Both the position numbers and the translations under genes were made by a program. Shown here piece after piece: positions 31,068 to 39,795 of a stretch of 42,738 nt of DNA. The DNA comes from an uncultured Bacillota bacterium (GTDB taxonomy: Bacteria; Bacillota; Clostridia; Christensenellales; UBA1242), in assembly GCA_949298925.1 (NCBI GenBank), contig CASFYE010000052.1, positions 1 through 42,738 of the forward strand, in the 5' to 3' direction. The number at the start of each line of letters is the position of its first letter. Position 1 is the stretch's first letter. The notes beneath the pieces are model-generated. The model did not search any database. It saw only the letters and a list, made by a program, of their open reading frames with translations, and was not told the DNA's origin.

Positions 31068-32819
31068 ATGTGTGGCATAGTTGGTATTATAGGCAAAAAC
31101 ATTAAAACGACAGAAATTTTTGATAAACTTGAAAAATTACAATACAGGGGTTATGATTCTGCTGGAATTTGTATTGAAAAAGATAATAAGTTTTATGTAC
31201 ATAAAGAGACGGGGATTATAGACAATCTTAGGAAAGAGTGCCCTAACTTATTTGGAGATGTAATTATTGGACACACTAGGTGGGCCACTCATGGAAAAGT
31301 CAACAAAACGAATGCGCACCCTATACTTAGTGCGAATGGTTGTTGGGCAGTTGTTCATAATGGGATAATTGAAAATTTTGCAGAACTAAAAGATAAATTT
31401 GCTAGCAAAGATGAACTTATAACAGAAACTGACACGGAGATTGTGGCTAACATTTTAGAAAAAGGTAAAGGTAAAGAAGATTTGCAAAATTTTATTTTTA
31501 CATGCGAACAATTGAAAGGTAGTTTTGCTTTGTGTGTAATGAAGAAGGGTAGTAAATCTTTGTTTATAGCCAAAAAGAAAAAACCGCTTTATGTCCAAAG
31601 TATTGGAAATAAAACAACGATTGCAAGCGATCCTATATGCTTTGAAAAGGGCGAGTATTTTAAAATGGAAGATGGCGAGTATGCTGTGGCGAATTTTGAT
31701 AATGTAAGATTTTTTGATTGTAAGGGGAGACTTGTTTCAAAACAAGCTTTAAAATGTTTTGAATTGGTTTCTCAGATCTCTAAAAATGGTTTTGAGCATT
31801 TTATGTTAAAGGAAATAACTGAAACGCCTCAAAAAATAAGAGGACTTTGCAAGCACTATCAGACGATAGACTGGTCATTCTTAAAAAGATGGTGGATTAA
31901 TAAAGTCAAATTGATTGGTTGCGGTTCGGCATACCATTCTTGCTTGGTGGGTGCTTATTATTTTAGAAAGCATTTGAATATAGATGCGGAAGCATTACCT
32001 GCGAGCGAATTTCTTTCTGATAATGCAATATTGGATTCATCAACACTTTGCGTGTTTGTTAGTCAAAGTGGGGAGACCGCCGACACAATATCTGCATTAA
32101 AAAAGGCTTTGAAAAAGACGAAAAAGATTATATCAATTACAAATGTTGATTATTCAACCTTGGCATCACTTTCACCTATAGTTTTGCCTATTTGTGCTGG
32201 CGTTGAAATAGCTGTAGCATCAACAAAAGCTTACACATGTCAAATCGTTTCGTTGTATATGCTTGTTATGGCTCTTAAATCTAAGATGAGAAATGCTGTA
32301 AGAAATGTTTTGAATTTATCCAAAAGACTCGATAGATTTTCATTAGATGTTTCAAAATTGGCGGAGGCTATAAAAGATCAAAAAAATATTTTCTATATTG
32401 GAAGAAATTTAGACTATATTACCGCATTAGAAGGCGCATTAAAACTTAAAGAAATAAGTTACATAAATTGTAATGCATATCCAGCAGGTGAGTTAAAACA
32501 TGGGGTGCTGGCTTTAATTCAAAAAGACGTTCCTGTCATAGTTTTGGTTTCGAACAAAAGATTGGTTCAAAAGACGTTAAACAGTGCGTTCGAAGCAAAA
32601 TCACGTGGTGCAAAACTGTTCCTTTTTCATTCACAACCACTTGAAAAGATTGATCTTAATAAGTTTGACGGCGGTTTTATGCTTCCAAATGTCAACAACG
32701 ATTTAACTTGTATATTTGAAACAGTGGCATTACAACTTTTGGCATATAATGTCAGTGTGATGAGAGGGCTAGATCCAGACAAACCTAGAAATTTGGCGAA
32801 GTCAGTGACAGTGGAGTGA
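31068..32819 (+). CDS. glmS: Glutamine--fructose-6-phosphate aminotransferase (isomerizing)
   Basis: Makes glucosamine-6-phosphate from fructose-6-phosphate and glutamine, the entry to cell-wall amino sugars. The N-terminal glutaminase domain begins with the nucleophile Cys2 (MCGIVG) and has LQYRGYDSAG, GHTRWATHG and VVHNGIIEN. Two SIS domains follow, with CGSAYHS, FVSQSGETADT, ASTKAYTCQ and a C-terminal KSVTVE. At 583 aa it is slightly short. AAGGAG precedes the ATG. The 126-bp gap upstream has no glmS ribozyme signature. Confidence 0.96.
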   Translation: MCGIVGIIGKNIKTTEIFDKLEKLQYRGYDSAGICIEKDNKFYVHKETGIIDNLRKECPNLFGDVIIGHTRWATHGKVNKTNAHPILSANGCWAVVHNGIIENFAELKDKFASKDELITETDTEIVANILEKGKGKEDLQNFIFTCEQLKGSFALCVMKKGSKSLFIAKKKKPLYVQSIGNKTTIASDPICFEKGEYFKMEDGEYAVANFDNVRFFDCKGRLVSKQALKCFELVSQISKNGFEHFMLKEITETPQKIRGLCKHYQTIDWSFLKRWWINKVKLIGCGSAYHSCLVGAYYFRKHLNIDAEALPASEFLSDNAILDSSTLCVFVSQSGETADTISALKKALKKTKKIISITNVDYSTLASLSPIVLPICAGVEIAVASTKAYTCQIVSLYMLVMALKSKMRNAVRNVLNLSKRLDRFSLDVSKLAEAIKDQKNIFYIGRNLDYITALEGALKLKEISYINCNAYPAGELKHGVLALIQKDVPVIVLVSNKRLVQKTLNSAFEAKSRGAKLFLFHSQPLEKIDLNKFDGGFMLPNVNNDLTCIFETVALQLLAYNVSVMRGLDPDKPRNLAKSVTVE

Positions 32820-32834
32820 TGTTCAGCATAAATA
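32805..32834 (+). promoter_or_regulatory. Promoter abutting the phosphotransferase start
   Basis: GTGACA at 32805-32810 (inside the glmS 3' end), 18 nt, TAAATA at 32829-32834, then 6 nt to the ATG at 32841. No ribosome site. Confidence 0.5.
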
Positions 32835-32840
32835 ATATTT

Positions 32841-33656
32841 ATGGTCAAACATTTTACGATTGATGATGATTTTAATTTAATAATTAAACAATTTTTTCCA
32901 CGTGCAAAAAATATTTGTCAAATTTCTACAGGGTGGACAAATTTTGTTTTCAAAGCCAGAATTAAAAAGAATTGGTGGATTTTTCGATTTCCAAGAAACA
33001 GCTTTTTTAGTAAAGTTCTGCTTAAAGAAGTCAAGGTGTGTTACACTTTGCAAAAAGAAAAGTTGAATGTTAAATTACCAAAATTAAAACTTTTGTATTA
33101 TAAAAACAAGCCTTTTTCTATTCATAAAATGATTAAGGGAGTGCCACTTACTGAGTGCAAATTAAATGATAGACAAATGACAAAAATTGCAAAAGAAATA
33201 TGTTTATTTTTAAAGAAAATTAATCGTGTTAAATTGTCAATAAGATTGCCTCTCGCAAGTACATTTTTAAAAGATTTATCTTTTGTTTCAGGGGGAGATT
33301 ACAATCTTCAAATGCATAATAGATTAAAAAAAATGGAAAAACAAAAAAAGGTTTTTTCACATGGGGACTTAAACCCTGGCAACATTTTAATAAAAGGGAA
33401 AAAAATTGTGGGTATTTTGGATTTTGCATTTGCTTGTAGGTCAACACCCATCAATGATTTGGCACGATTAATTGAGAGGTTGCCTGATTGCCAAAGAAAA
33501 TTGTTTTTACATGAATATGAAAGACATTTCAATCAAAAAATTAATTTAGAGGAACTAAGTGATCTGATTGCAATGTGGGAATATGTAGAAGACAGATATA
33601 TTGAATATATCAAGAAAAAACATCCTGATATACAACTTCCAAAATCTGTTTTTTAG
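32841..33656 (+). CDS. APH/choline kinase-fold phosphotransferase
   Basis: 271 aa with a protein-kinase-like fold. The catalytic loop is FSHGDLNPGNIL (HGDxxxxN) near residues 172-183 and the metal-binding motif is GILDFAFA near 191-198. The N-lobe has WWIFRFPRN and a Glu in LKEVKVC. Members phosphorylate aminoglycosides, choline, homoserine or similar alcohols; the substrate here is unclear. It follows glmS by 21 nt but seems to have its own promoter. Its 3' end overlaps the convergent kinase gene by 47 nt. Confidence 0.85.
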   Translation: MVKHFTIDDDFNLIIKQFFPRAKNICQISTGWTNFVFKARIKKNWWIFRFPRNSFFSKVLLKEVKVCYTLQKEKLNVKLPKLKLLYYKNKPFSIHKMIKGVPLTECKLNDRQMTKIAKEICLFLKKINRVKLSIRLPLASTFLKDLSFVSGGDYNLQMHNRLKKMEKQKKVFSHGDLNPGNILIKGKKIVGILDFAFACRSTPINDLARLIERLPDCQRKLFLHEYERHFNQKINLEELSDLIAMWEYVEDRYIEYIKKKHPDIQLPKSVF

Positions 33657-34410
33657 CTTTTAATAATTTCATTTCATCAAAACTTGAGATTTTTGTATTT
33701 TTTCTTGATTGTTTAAAAAACTTGTAAGCAAATTTAGAGCGCCCAATATAAACAGGTGCTAAATTGTCAATTGACCAAACAGTGCAATGAACATTAAATT
33801 TTTTTGTTATCAATTGCATACCTTTTTTCATGTGCTTATAAAAATATTTTTCTGAATTTTCACTTGTTTTTCTACCAGTCATTTTTGCACGTTTGTAAAC
33901 CAATGCTTTTGAAAATAAAATGTTTACAGCCATAATTTGTAAGCTTATTTTGTAATTATAGTTTTGAGCTGTTTTTAGCACATAATTGTTAAAGTTTCGA
34001 TCTAAAAAACATATTTCTAGAACAATGTCGATACCATATTCTAAGCTACGTTTTAAAACGCAAAACAAAACTTTTAATGCAAAGCCATTTGTGTTTTCTC
34101 TATAATTTTCATCGTGTTTAAACTTGTTTGAATAGGGGTGTAAATGGGCAAAATTTCTAACTGCGAGGTGCAAGGGCTTTATAATTGCATTGTGGCAATA
34201 ATTTTCGGTAGCTTTTAAAAGCTGTGAAGTTTTGCCTGTTCCGCTTTGACCAGTCAGCCAAAATAGCCTTTTGCCTCTACTATAATTTTTTTTAATACTT
34301 TGAAAATATTCATCACTTATCGTGAAAATCATTTCATCATCAGTGTCGTCTTTCCAAATGCTGTTTTTAATAAAATTAAAAGTTTTATCAAAATTGTCCA
34401 TTAAAAACAT
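33610..34410 (-). CDS. Zeta-toxin-like P-loop kinase
   Basis: 266 aa. The Walker A motif is LTGQSGTGKTSQ at about 52-63. The later blocks NGFALKVLFCVLKRSLEYGIDIVLE, read as helix and strand, and ILFSKALVYKRA match the order in zeta/PezT kinases, which phosphorylate UDP-amino sugars and block wall synthesis. The usual epsilon-type antitoxin gene is absent, and the Arg-rich core is only partly kept, so a housekeeping or phage-defence kinase is also possible. Two ATGs (34410, 34401) lack a ribosome site. Convergent, overlapping the phosphotransferase 3' end. Confidence 0.65.
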   Translation of the reverse strand: MFLMDNFDKTFNFIKNSIWKDDTDDEMIFTISDEYFQSIKKNYSRGKRLFWLTGQSGTGKTSQLLKATENYCHNAIIKPLHLAVRNFAHLHPYSNKFKHDENYRENTNGFALKVLFCVLKRSLEYGIDIVLEICFLDRNFNNYVLKTAQNYNYKISLQIMAVNILFSKALVYKRAKMTGRKTSENSEKYFYKHMKKGMQLITKKFNVHCTVWSIDNLAPVYIGRSKFAYKFFKQSRKNTKISSFDEMKLLKAKKQILEVVYQDVFS

Positions 34411-34549
34411 TTATTCAAAAAAGTCTTAAAAAGTGCATGGCTATAAATATAATTTTCATCATGTTTTTTTGTTTATTAAAACAACAGTTTAATTCTTAAT
34501 AGTTTTGTAAATGTAATATGTAAATTTAAAAATTTTTTAATGACATTTT

Positions 34550-34632
34550 TGGTGCGGCTAAGAGGATTTGAACCTCCACGGTTTCCCACTGGAACCTAAA
34601 TCCAGCGCGTCTGCCAGTTCCGCCATAGCCGC
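34550..34632 (-). tRNA. tRNA-Leu (UAG), CCA encoded
   Basis: On the minus strand: acceptor GCGGCTA with TAGCCGC, anticodon stem CTGGA/TCCAG with loop TTTAGGT giving anticodon TAG, a long variable arm (TGGGAAACCGT), T-loop TTCAAAT, discriminator A, CCA; 83 nt. Type II tRNA as expected for leucine. Confidence 0.96.
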
Positions 34633-34672
34633 AAAACACGTTTTGAGCTGTGCTCAAAACAAAGCTTTCAGC
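34633..34672. repeat. Hairpin cluster adjoining tRNA-Leu (island 4)
   Basis: GTTTTGAGC/GCTCAAAAC (34640-34660) and AAAGCTT/AGCTTT-type stems lie directly upstream of tRNA-Leu and lead into the duplicated block. Confidence 0.6.
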
Positions 34673-34919
34673 TTTTAAAGCCTTTGGCTTTGTGTTTTGC
34701 GCTGTTGCTTCGCCCATTTTTAATCAAATGTCGCTAACGCGCCGCTTGTTAAAAACGTGCTCGCAATATGCCGCAAAATTTTCGGTAAAGCCATTTTTGA
34801 AAGCTTGAATTTTTTAAAGCCTTTAGCTTTGTGTTTTGCGCTGTTGCTTCGCCCATTTTTAATCAAATGCCCCGCTAACGCGCCGCTTGTTAAAAATGTG
34901 CTTGCAATATGCCGCAAAA
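34673..34919. repeat. Tandem direct duplication of about 107 bp
   Basis: 34673-34778 and 34812-34919 are about 95% identical, starting TTTTAAAGCC and ending GCCGCAAAA. Each copy holds an AAGCC...GGCTT or AGCTT hairpin and a GC-rich block (CGCTAACGCGCCGCTTG). The short frames across the copies are translations of the repeat and not genes. Confidence 0.9.
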
Positions 34920-35027
34920 CTTCTATTCATGTTTGCCACAAAGTTTTCAGCACAAAAAAGTATTGTTTAGTGAAAACTTTGACAATGTAATTTTAACACA
35001 AAACAAACTTAAAAGCAACAAAACAAC

Positions 35028-35053
35028 AAAAAAAGCGGAAAACCATCCGCTTA
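35028..35053 (-). terminator. Terminator of the marR-cysS unit
   Basis: On the minus strand AAGCGGA, TGGTTT, TCCGCTT, T-run; overlaps the cysS stop codon. Confidence 0.75.
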
Positions 35054-36409
35054 TTTTTTTATTATTTCATATTCATTTGCTGAATCTTTGATCAAAAAGC
35101 CCTTTTTAAAAATCTCTTCGCGCAATGCGTCAGCTTTTTGGAAGTCTTTGTCCTGTTTTGCTTCCCATCTTTCTTTTGCAAGTTTTTGTATATCTGCAGG
35201 AATGATATCACCAAGAAAATCGAAACCAAGCACAGAATTGAATTTCATAATCAAATCATAAATTCTTTTGTCTCTTGGAAGCTTTAAAACTTGCCAAACA
35301 ACACCCAGTGCTTTAGGCATATTAACGTCATCATTGATCGCTTCTAAAAAGGCGTCCTCAACTTTTTGTGGCTTAATCTTTGTTGTTTCTCCTGCGACCT
35401 TGTGCTCATTCACAATTGCTTTTAAAGATCTCAAAGCATTTTTTGCTGCCTCTAAGCCTTCCCATGTAAAGTTTTGTTGTTTTGCATAGTGCGCTGTAAA
35501 GAAAAAGTAACGGTAATCCTCTGCTGTAAAGCCCTTCTTTTGTAAATCTGACAACTTGTAAACATTTCCAAGAGATTTGCTCATTTTTTTCGAATTTACA
35601 AGCAAGTGCTCAAGATGCATCCAGATGTTGACAACCTTGTGCCCAGCGTAGCAGTCGTCTTGAGCAATTTCATTCTCGTGATGAACTGTTCTATGTTCAA
35701 CTCCACCGGTGTGAATGTCAATTTTATCACCAAGGTATTTCATGCCGATGGCACTGCATTCAATGTGCCAGCCAGGGTATCCTTTTCCCCAAGGGCTATC
35801 CCATTTCATAATGTGATTTTTAGGAGCTTTGATCCATAGTGCAAAATCGGCAGGGTGGCGTTTTTCATCATCAACTTCAATTCTTGCGCCAGCCAATTTG
35901 TCTTCCAAATTCGTGCCACCAAGTTTTCCATATTGTGGGAATGTTGAAATGTCAAAATAAATACCTTTTGACGTTTCATATGCATTTCCTTTTTCAAGCA
36001 AGGTTTTTACAAAAACGATTATTTCTGGAATGACGGTGGTGGCTGGGCAGATGTGCTCTGGAAGGTCAATTTTTAATTTTTCCATTTCTCCCATAAAAAT
36101 GTCGGTGTAATATTTGGCTATTTCTTGTGGCGACTTGTTCTCACGTTCGCTAGCCACTATCATTTTGTCTTCGCCTTCATCCTCGTCGCTTGTAAGATGT
36201 CCAACGTCAGTTATGTTCATTACACCGTCGATATTTAAGCCATTATATTTAATGATTCGTCTAAGAGCGTCCATAAACAAATATGCCCGCATATTTCCTA
36301 TATGAGGATAACTGTATACTGTAGGGCCACACGAATACATCTTTACGGTATTATCTTCAAAAGTTAATTCTTCTTTTTTTCTTGTTAAAGAGTTATACAA
36401 TTTTATCAT
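35051..36409 (-). CDS. cysS: Cysteine--tRNA ligase
   Basis: Class I synthetase charging tRNA-Cys, 452 aa. Zinc ligands include Cys27 in MYSCGPTVY, and the later GWHIECSAI and HHENE sites. HIGH appears as PHIGN at 36-40; KMSKSLGN at about 263-270. The C-terminal anticodon-binding helices are complete. It starts 4 nt after the stop of a MarR-type gene and is probably co-transcribed with it. Identification is secure. Confidence 0.97.
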   Translation of the reverse strand: MIKLYNSLTRKKEELTFEDNTVKMYSCGPTVYSYPHIGNMRAYLFMDALRRIIKYNGLNIDGVMNITDVGHLTSDEDEGEDKMIVASERENKSPQEIAKYYTDIFMGEMEKLKIDLPEHICPATTVIPEIIVFVKTLLEKGNAYETSKGIYFDISTFPQYGKLGGTNLEDKLAGARIEVDDEKRHPADFALWIKAPKNHIMKWDSPWGKGYPGWHIECSAIGMKYLGDKIDIHTGGVEHRTVHHENEIAQDDCYAGHKVVNIWMHLEHLLVNSKKMSKSLGNVYKLSDLQKKGFTAEDYRYFFFTAHYAKQQNFTWEGLEAAKNALRSLKAIVNEHKVAGETTKIKPQKVEDAFLEAINDDVNMPKALGVVWQVLKLPRDKRIYDLIMKFNSVLGFDFLGDIIPADIQKLAKERWEAKQDKDFQKADALREEIFKKGFLIKDSANEYEIIKK

Positions 36410-36413
36410 ACAT

Positions 36414-36797
36414 TTAAATCCTTTTATTTAGATAATTAATTAATATGTCTATTGAGCGTTCAGTGTCAATATCAACAGGGCCAACATAGTCGTCAATCTT
36501 GTCGTAAAAAGATTGTAGCTCATTTTCGCCCTTTTCGGTAAGCCTCAATATTCTACATCGACGGTCAATTTCTGCATGTTCAATTTTTAGAAGACCCTCT
36601 TTTTCTAACTCAGCCGTCAGTAAAGCAAAATTTGATTTTTTTATTCCTAATTTCTCAATAATCATGCTAACGGAGAGGTTGGAATAAATTTTTGCAAAAG
36701 CCAAAACTTTAAATTTAAGCAATCCGCCATCAGTCTTTTTTTTGAGAAGGTTTTCACATAACGCCTCTATTTCTAAAATTTTTTGTGCTGTTTTCAT
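36414..36797 (-). CDS. MarR-family transcriptional regulator
   Basis: 127 aa winged-helix protein. Helices with LSVSMIIEKLGIKKSNFALLTAELEKEGLL (residues about 41-70, helix-turn-helix) lead to the wing DRRCRILRLTEKG at about 78-90. This is the MarR pattern. It precedes cysS by 4 nt, so the two form an operon. The signal is unknown; Cys23 and Cys81 might sense thiols. Divergent from recD2. Confidence 0.85.
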   Translation of the reverse strand: MKTAQKILEIEALCENLLKKKTDGGLLKFKVLAFAKIYSNLSVSMIIEKLGIKKSNFALLTAELEKEGLLKIEHAEIDRRCRILRLTEKGENELQSFYDKIDDYVGPVDIDTERSIDILINYLNKRI

Positions 36798-36846
36798 AAC
36801 TAATAATTATTATAAGCATTTTTTTAAATATCGCAAGTGTTTTTAC

Positions 36847-36875
36847 TTGTTTTTATCCTTTTATAGTGTTAAAAT
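36847..36875 (+). promoter_or_regulatory. Promoter abutting recD2
   Basis: TTGTTT at 36847-36852, 17 nt, TAAAAT at 36870-36875, then 6 nt to ATG 36882. No ribosome site, so the mRNA is predicted leaderless. Confidence 0.65.
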
Positions 36876-36881
36876 TTGTTT

Positions 36882-39113
36882 ATGCAAATCGAAGGGACTG
36901 TTGAAGAAATTGTTTTTAGAAACGACGAAAACGGTTATACCGTTGCGGTGCTTTCATATAATAAAACCCCTGTAACAATTGTAGGAAAAATGATATCTGC
37001 AAATGTGGGCGAAAATTTGATTTTAGAAGGGGAGTTTGTTCACAATAAAAAATTTGGATATCAATTTGCATTTTCAAATTACGAGATAACCTTGCCTCAA
37101 ACACTTGCAGGAATAGAAAAGTATTTGGCTTCTGGTTTGATAAAGGGTGTAGGTCAAGTAACAGCTAAAAACATTGTGCAAAAGTTTAAAACGGATACTT
37201 TTGCCATAATAGAAATGGCGCCAGAAAAACTTGCCCAAGTAAGAGGGATAAGTAAAAATAAGGCATACGAAATTTCTGCAAAATTTTCTGAACTTAGGTC
37301 AATACAAAATGCTATTATGTTTTTGCAAGGATATGACATATCTGTCAACATGGCTCTTAAAATTTTTGATATTTATGGCGCCAAAACAGTTGAAATTGTT
37401 CGCAATAATCCATATCGTTTAGTTGAAGATGTTGATGGAATTGGTTTTTTGACCGCAGATAAGATTGCAAAAAACATCGGCATAGCATTGAATAGTGCCT
37501 TTCGGGTGAGAGCAGGCATTGTTTATTGTTTAACTGTTGCAACGGAAAAAAATGGAAATACATATCTGCCAAAAGGATTACTGTTTTCAAACACAATGGA
37601 GTTGTTGGGATTTCAAGAGGAAAAAATTGAGATCTTTGATGAAGTCTTAGATGAACTTGTTGCGGATAAGTCTTGTATGAATTTTTGGTATGACAATTTA
37701 GAAGTTGTCATGCTTACAAAATATTATCGCTATGAATATTCTGTTGCGCAAAAGTTATGTCTGCTTTCGAGTTCGACAAACATATCTCAAACTGATGTTA
37801 CACTTGAAATAAAATCATTTGAAGAGAGGAACAATGTTGTTTTTCATAGCGATCAAAAACGTGCGATCGAATGTGCAGTAAACAACGGTGTGTCGATTAT
37901 AACAGGAGGACCTGGAACAGGAAAAACTACGATTGTAAAATGCATCATTGACATTTTGGCAAATAGAAGAGAAAGTGTGTTGCTCCTTGCCCCGACTGGC
38001 CGTGCAGCAAAGAGACTTTCAGATAGTACAGGCCAGGAAGCGAAAACCATTCATAGAGCATTGGAGGTGAATGGAGATATTGACCGTATTGGAAGATTTG
38101 TTCACAATGAAAACAATCCTTTTGATATAAAGAATTTCATCGTTGATGAAGTCAGCATGGTTGATATTATGCTCATGAGTTCGCTTTTAAAAGCTTTGCC
38201 AAGAGATGCGAGATTGATTGTAGTGGGGGACAAAGATCAACTTCCAAGTGTCGGAGCTGGCAATGTACTTGGAGATATGTTGGCGAGCAATATTTTTCCT
38301 GTGACGATGCTGACCAAGATATATCGTCAAACAGATGACAGCCTTATTATTTCAAATGCCCAGCTTATAAATAATGGCATTATGCCTGTTATCGACAATA
38401 ATTCGAGTGATTTCTTTTTTGAGCAAAAGACTGATTTAAATGAAATTCATTCATCAATAGTGGAAATGGTGACGAAAAGGATACCTAGTTTTTTAAAAAT
38501 AGATCCATCGCAAATTCAAGTTTTAGCTCCGCTTAAAGCAGGCGTTTGCGGGATAGACAACCTTAATAGGACATTGCAAGACATTTTGAATCCAGCCTCA
38601 CCGAATAAAAGTGAATTGATTTTGGGGACAACGATTTTTCGAGAAGGCGATAAAGTTATGCAAACGTCAAATGATTATAATTTAAAATGGAATCGCCGTA
38701 ATGGATTTATTTATGAAACAGGGGAAGGAGTTTTTAATGGTGATATAGGGCAAATTTATTCTATAGATTTTCAAACAGGTGAAACTGTCGTTGAATTTGA
38801 AGATGGCAGGGTTAGCACATATGCCAGAACGGACATCGGTGAATTGTCTTTGGCCTATGCTATTACAATTCACAAATCTCAGGGATCTGAATTTGATGTA
38901 GTCGTCATTCCTATCATTGCAGGTACCAGTATGATATTGACTAGAAATCTCATATACACTGCGGTAACGCGTGCGAAGAAGATGGTTGTTCTTGTTGGAG
39001 AAAAGAAAAATTTGCGCAGAATGGTGGCAAACGCTTATACAGTAAAAAGATTTACACTATTAAAAAAATTATTAATTGAACAAAATGAAAAAATAAAAGA
39101 GCTGTTTAATTAA
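36882..39113 (+). CDS. recD2: ATP-dependent RecD2-type DNA helicase
   Basis: 743 aa, superfamily 1B helicase moving 5' to 3'. An N-terminal OB-like region (VEEIVFRNDENGYTVAVL) and helix-hairpin-helix repeats (ITAKN..., GIGFLTADKIA) precede the motor. Walker A is GGPGTGKT at 342-349, motif II is VDEVSMVD near 422, the GDKDQLPSVG motif follows, and motif VI-like TAVTRAKK lies near 690. RecD2 without RecBC acts in repair and replication-fork upkeep. ATG 36882 is chosen over a TTG two codons earlier. Divergent from marR. Confidence 0.95.
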   Translation: MQIEGTVEEIVFRNDENGYTVAVLSYNKTPVTIVGKMISANVGENLILEGEFVHNKKFGYQFAFSNYEITLPQTLAGIEKYLASGLIKGVGQVTAKNIVQKFKTDTFAIIEMAPEKLAQVRGISKNKAYEISAKFSELRSIQNAIMFLQGYDISVNMALKIFDIYGAKTVEIVRNNPYRLVEDVDGIGFLTADKIAKNIGIALNSAFRVRAGIVYCLTVATEKNGNTYLPKGLLFSNTMELLGFQEEKIEIFDEVLDELVADKSCMNFWYDNLEVVMLTKYYRYEYSVAQKLCLLSSSTNISQTDVTLEIKSFEERNNVVFHSDQKRAIECAVNNGVSIITGGPGTGKTTIVKCIIDILANRRESVLLLAPTGRAAKRLSDSTGQEAKTIHRALEVNGDIDRIGRFVHNENNPFDIKNFIVDEVSMVDIMLMSSLLKALPRDARLIVVGDKDQLPSVGAGNVLGDMLASNIFPVTMLTKIYRQTDDSLIISNAQLINNGIMPVIDNNSSDFFFEQKTDLNEIHSSIVEMVTKRIPSFLKIDPSQIQVLAPLKAGVCGIDNLNRTLQDILNPASPNKSELILGTTIFREGDKVMQTSNDYNLKWNRRNGFIYETGEGVFNGDIGQIYSIDFQTGETVVEFEDGRVSTYARTDIGELSLAYAITIHKSQGSEFDVVVIPIIAGTSMILTRNLIYTAVTRAKKMVVLVGEKKNLRRMVANAYTVKRFTLLKKLLIEQNEKIKELFN

Positions 39114-39115
39114 AT

Positions 39116-39144
39116 TAAAAAAAACAGTTTAAACCGTTTTTTTA
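39116..39144. terminator. Terminator between recD2 and mscL
   Basis: A8, CAGTTTAAACCG and T7, nearly self-complementary; serves the convergent recD2 and mscL genes. Confidence 0.65.
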
Positions 39145-39711
39145 ATCATTGATTTCAACATTATCTTCTTTGGAAATTTCTGCTTGATATGTTTTCCCAA
39201 AGTTTAAATTTTCATTCTGTTTTTTGATTTCTTGTAAAATTTGAGAAAGAAGCTCTTCGCTTGTTGGTTTTGGTGGAGGAGGGACCGGTTTGTTTCTTTC
39301 CCTTAAAGCTTTCGTTGCAACAAGCACCTCTTTTCTATTTTTTAAATTAACGCCTTCTTCTTTAAGTTGTTTTCTTTCGGCTCTTGTTGGGTAGGACTTA
39401 AAAGTTTTCGTAGTAAAACCTTTGGCGGACATAACAACTTTTAATATAATAAACAAAACAAGTGCTATTAGTAAAAAGTCAATTATAGCTTGTAAGAACA
39501 CGCCATATTGAATTGCAGTTCCATTTATATAAAAAGCCAACCCTTCGACAGTGTCCGCTCCAAAGATTGAGCAGATAAGAGGCATTAATATGCTGTTTAC
39601 TAAGGCTGTTACTATGGCGCTAAAAGATGAACCTATGATAACGCCAACCGCTAAGTCTAAAATGTTTCCACGAGAAATAAATTTTTTAAAATCACTAAAA
39701 AATTTTTTCAT
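39142..39711 (-). CDS. mscL: Large-conductance mechanosensitive channel
   Basis: 189 aa from ATG 39711 (AAGGAGAAAACAA upstream). The N-terminus FKKFISRGNILDLAVGVIIG is diagnostic of MscL, followed by FSAIVTALVNSILMP (helix 1) and a second helix near 68-92 (FLLIALVLFIILK). The C-terminal bundle (SEELLSQILQEIK) is present, with an extra basic linker of about 50 residues that makes it longer than the usual 130-150 aa. Releases solutes under hypo-osmotic shock. Confidence 0.95.
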   Translation of the reverse strand: MKKFFSDFKKFISRGNILDLAVGVIIGSSFSAIVTALVNSILMPLICSIFGADTVEGLAFYINGTAIQYGVFLQAIIDFLLIALVLFIILKVVMSAKGFTTKTFKSYPTRAERKQLKEEGVNLKNRKEVLVATKALRERNKPVPPPPKPTSEELLSQILQEIKKQNENLNFGKTYQAEISKEDNVEIND

Positions 39712-39795
39712 TTGTTTTCTCCTTTTTGAAAAGTTTAACAAATTAATAAAAAAAAAGCAAAATATTTGCTCTTATTTTTTTTATAATTTAAGGTT

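Noticed and set aside
33610-34410. Full zeta-epsilon toxin-antitoxin pair
   Set aside because: No small antitoxin frame precedes or follows the kinase gene on its strand.
34526-34990. Several 60-77 codon frames over tRNA-Leu and the tandem repeat
   Set aside because: They translate the duplicated hairpin block and tRNA on both strands, without ribosome sites.
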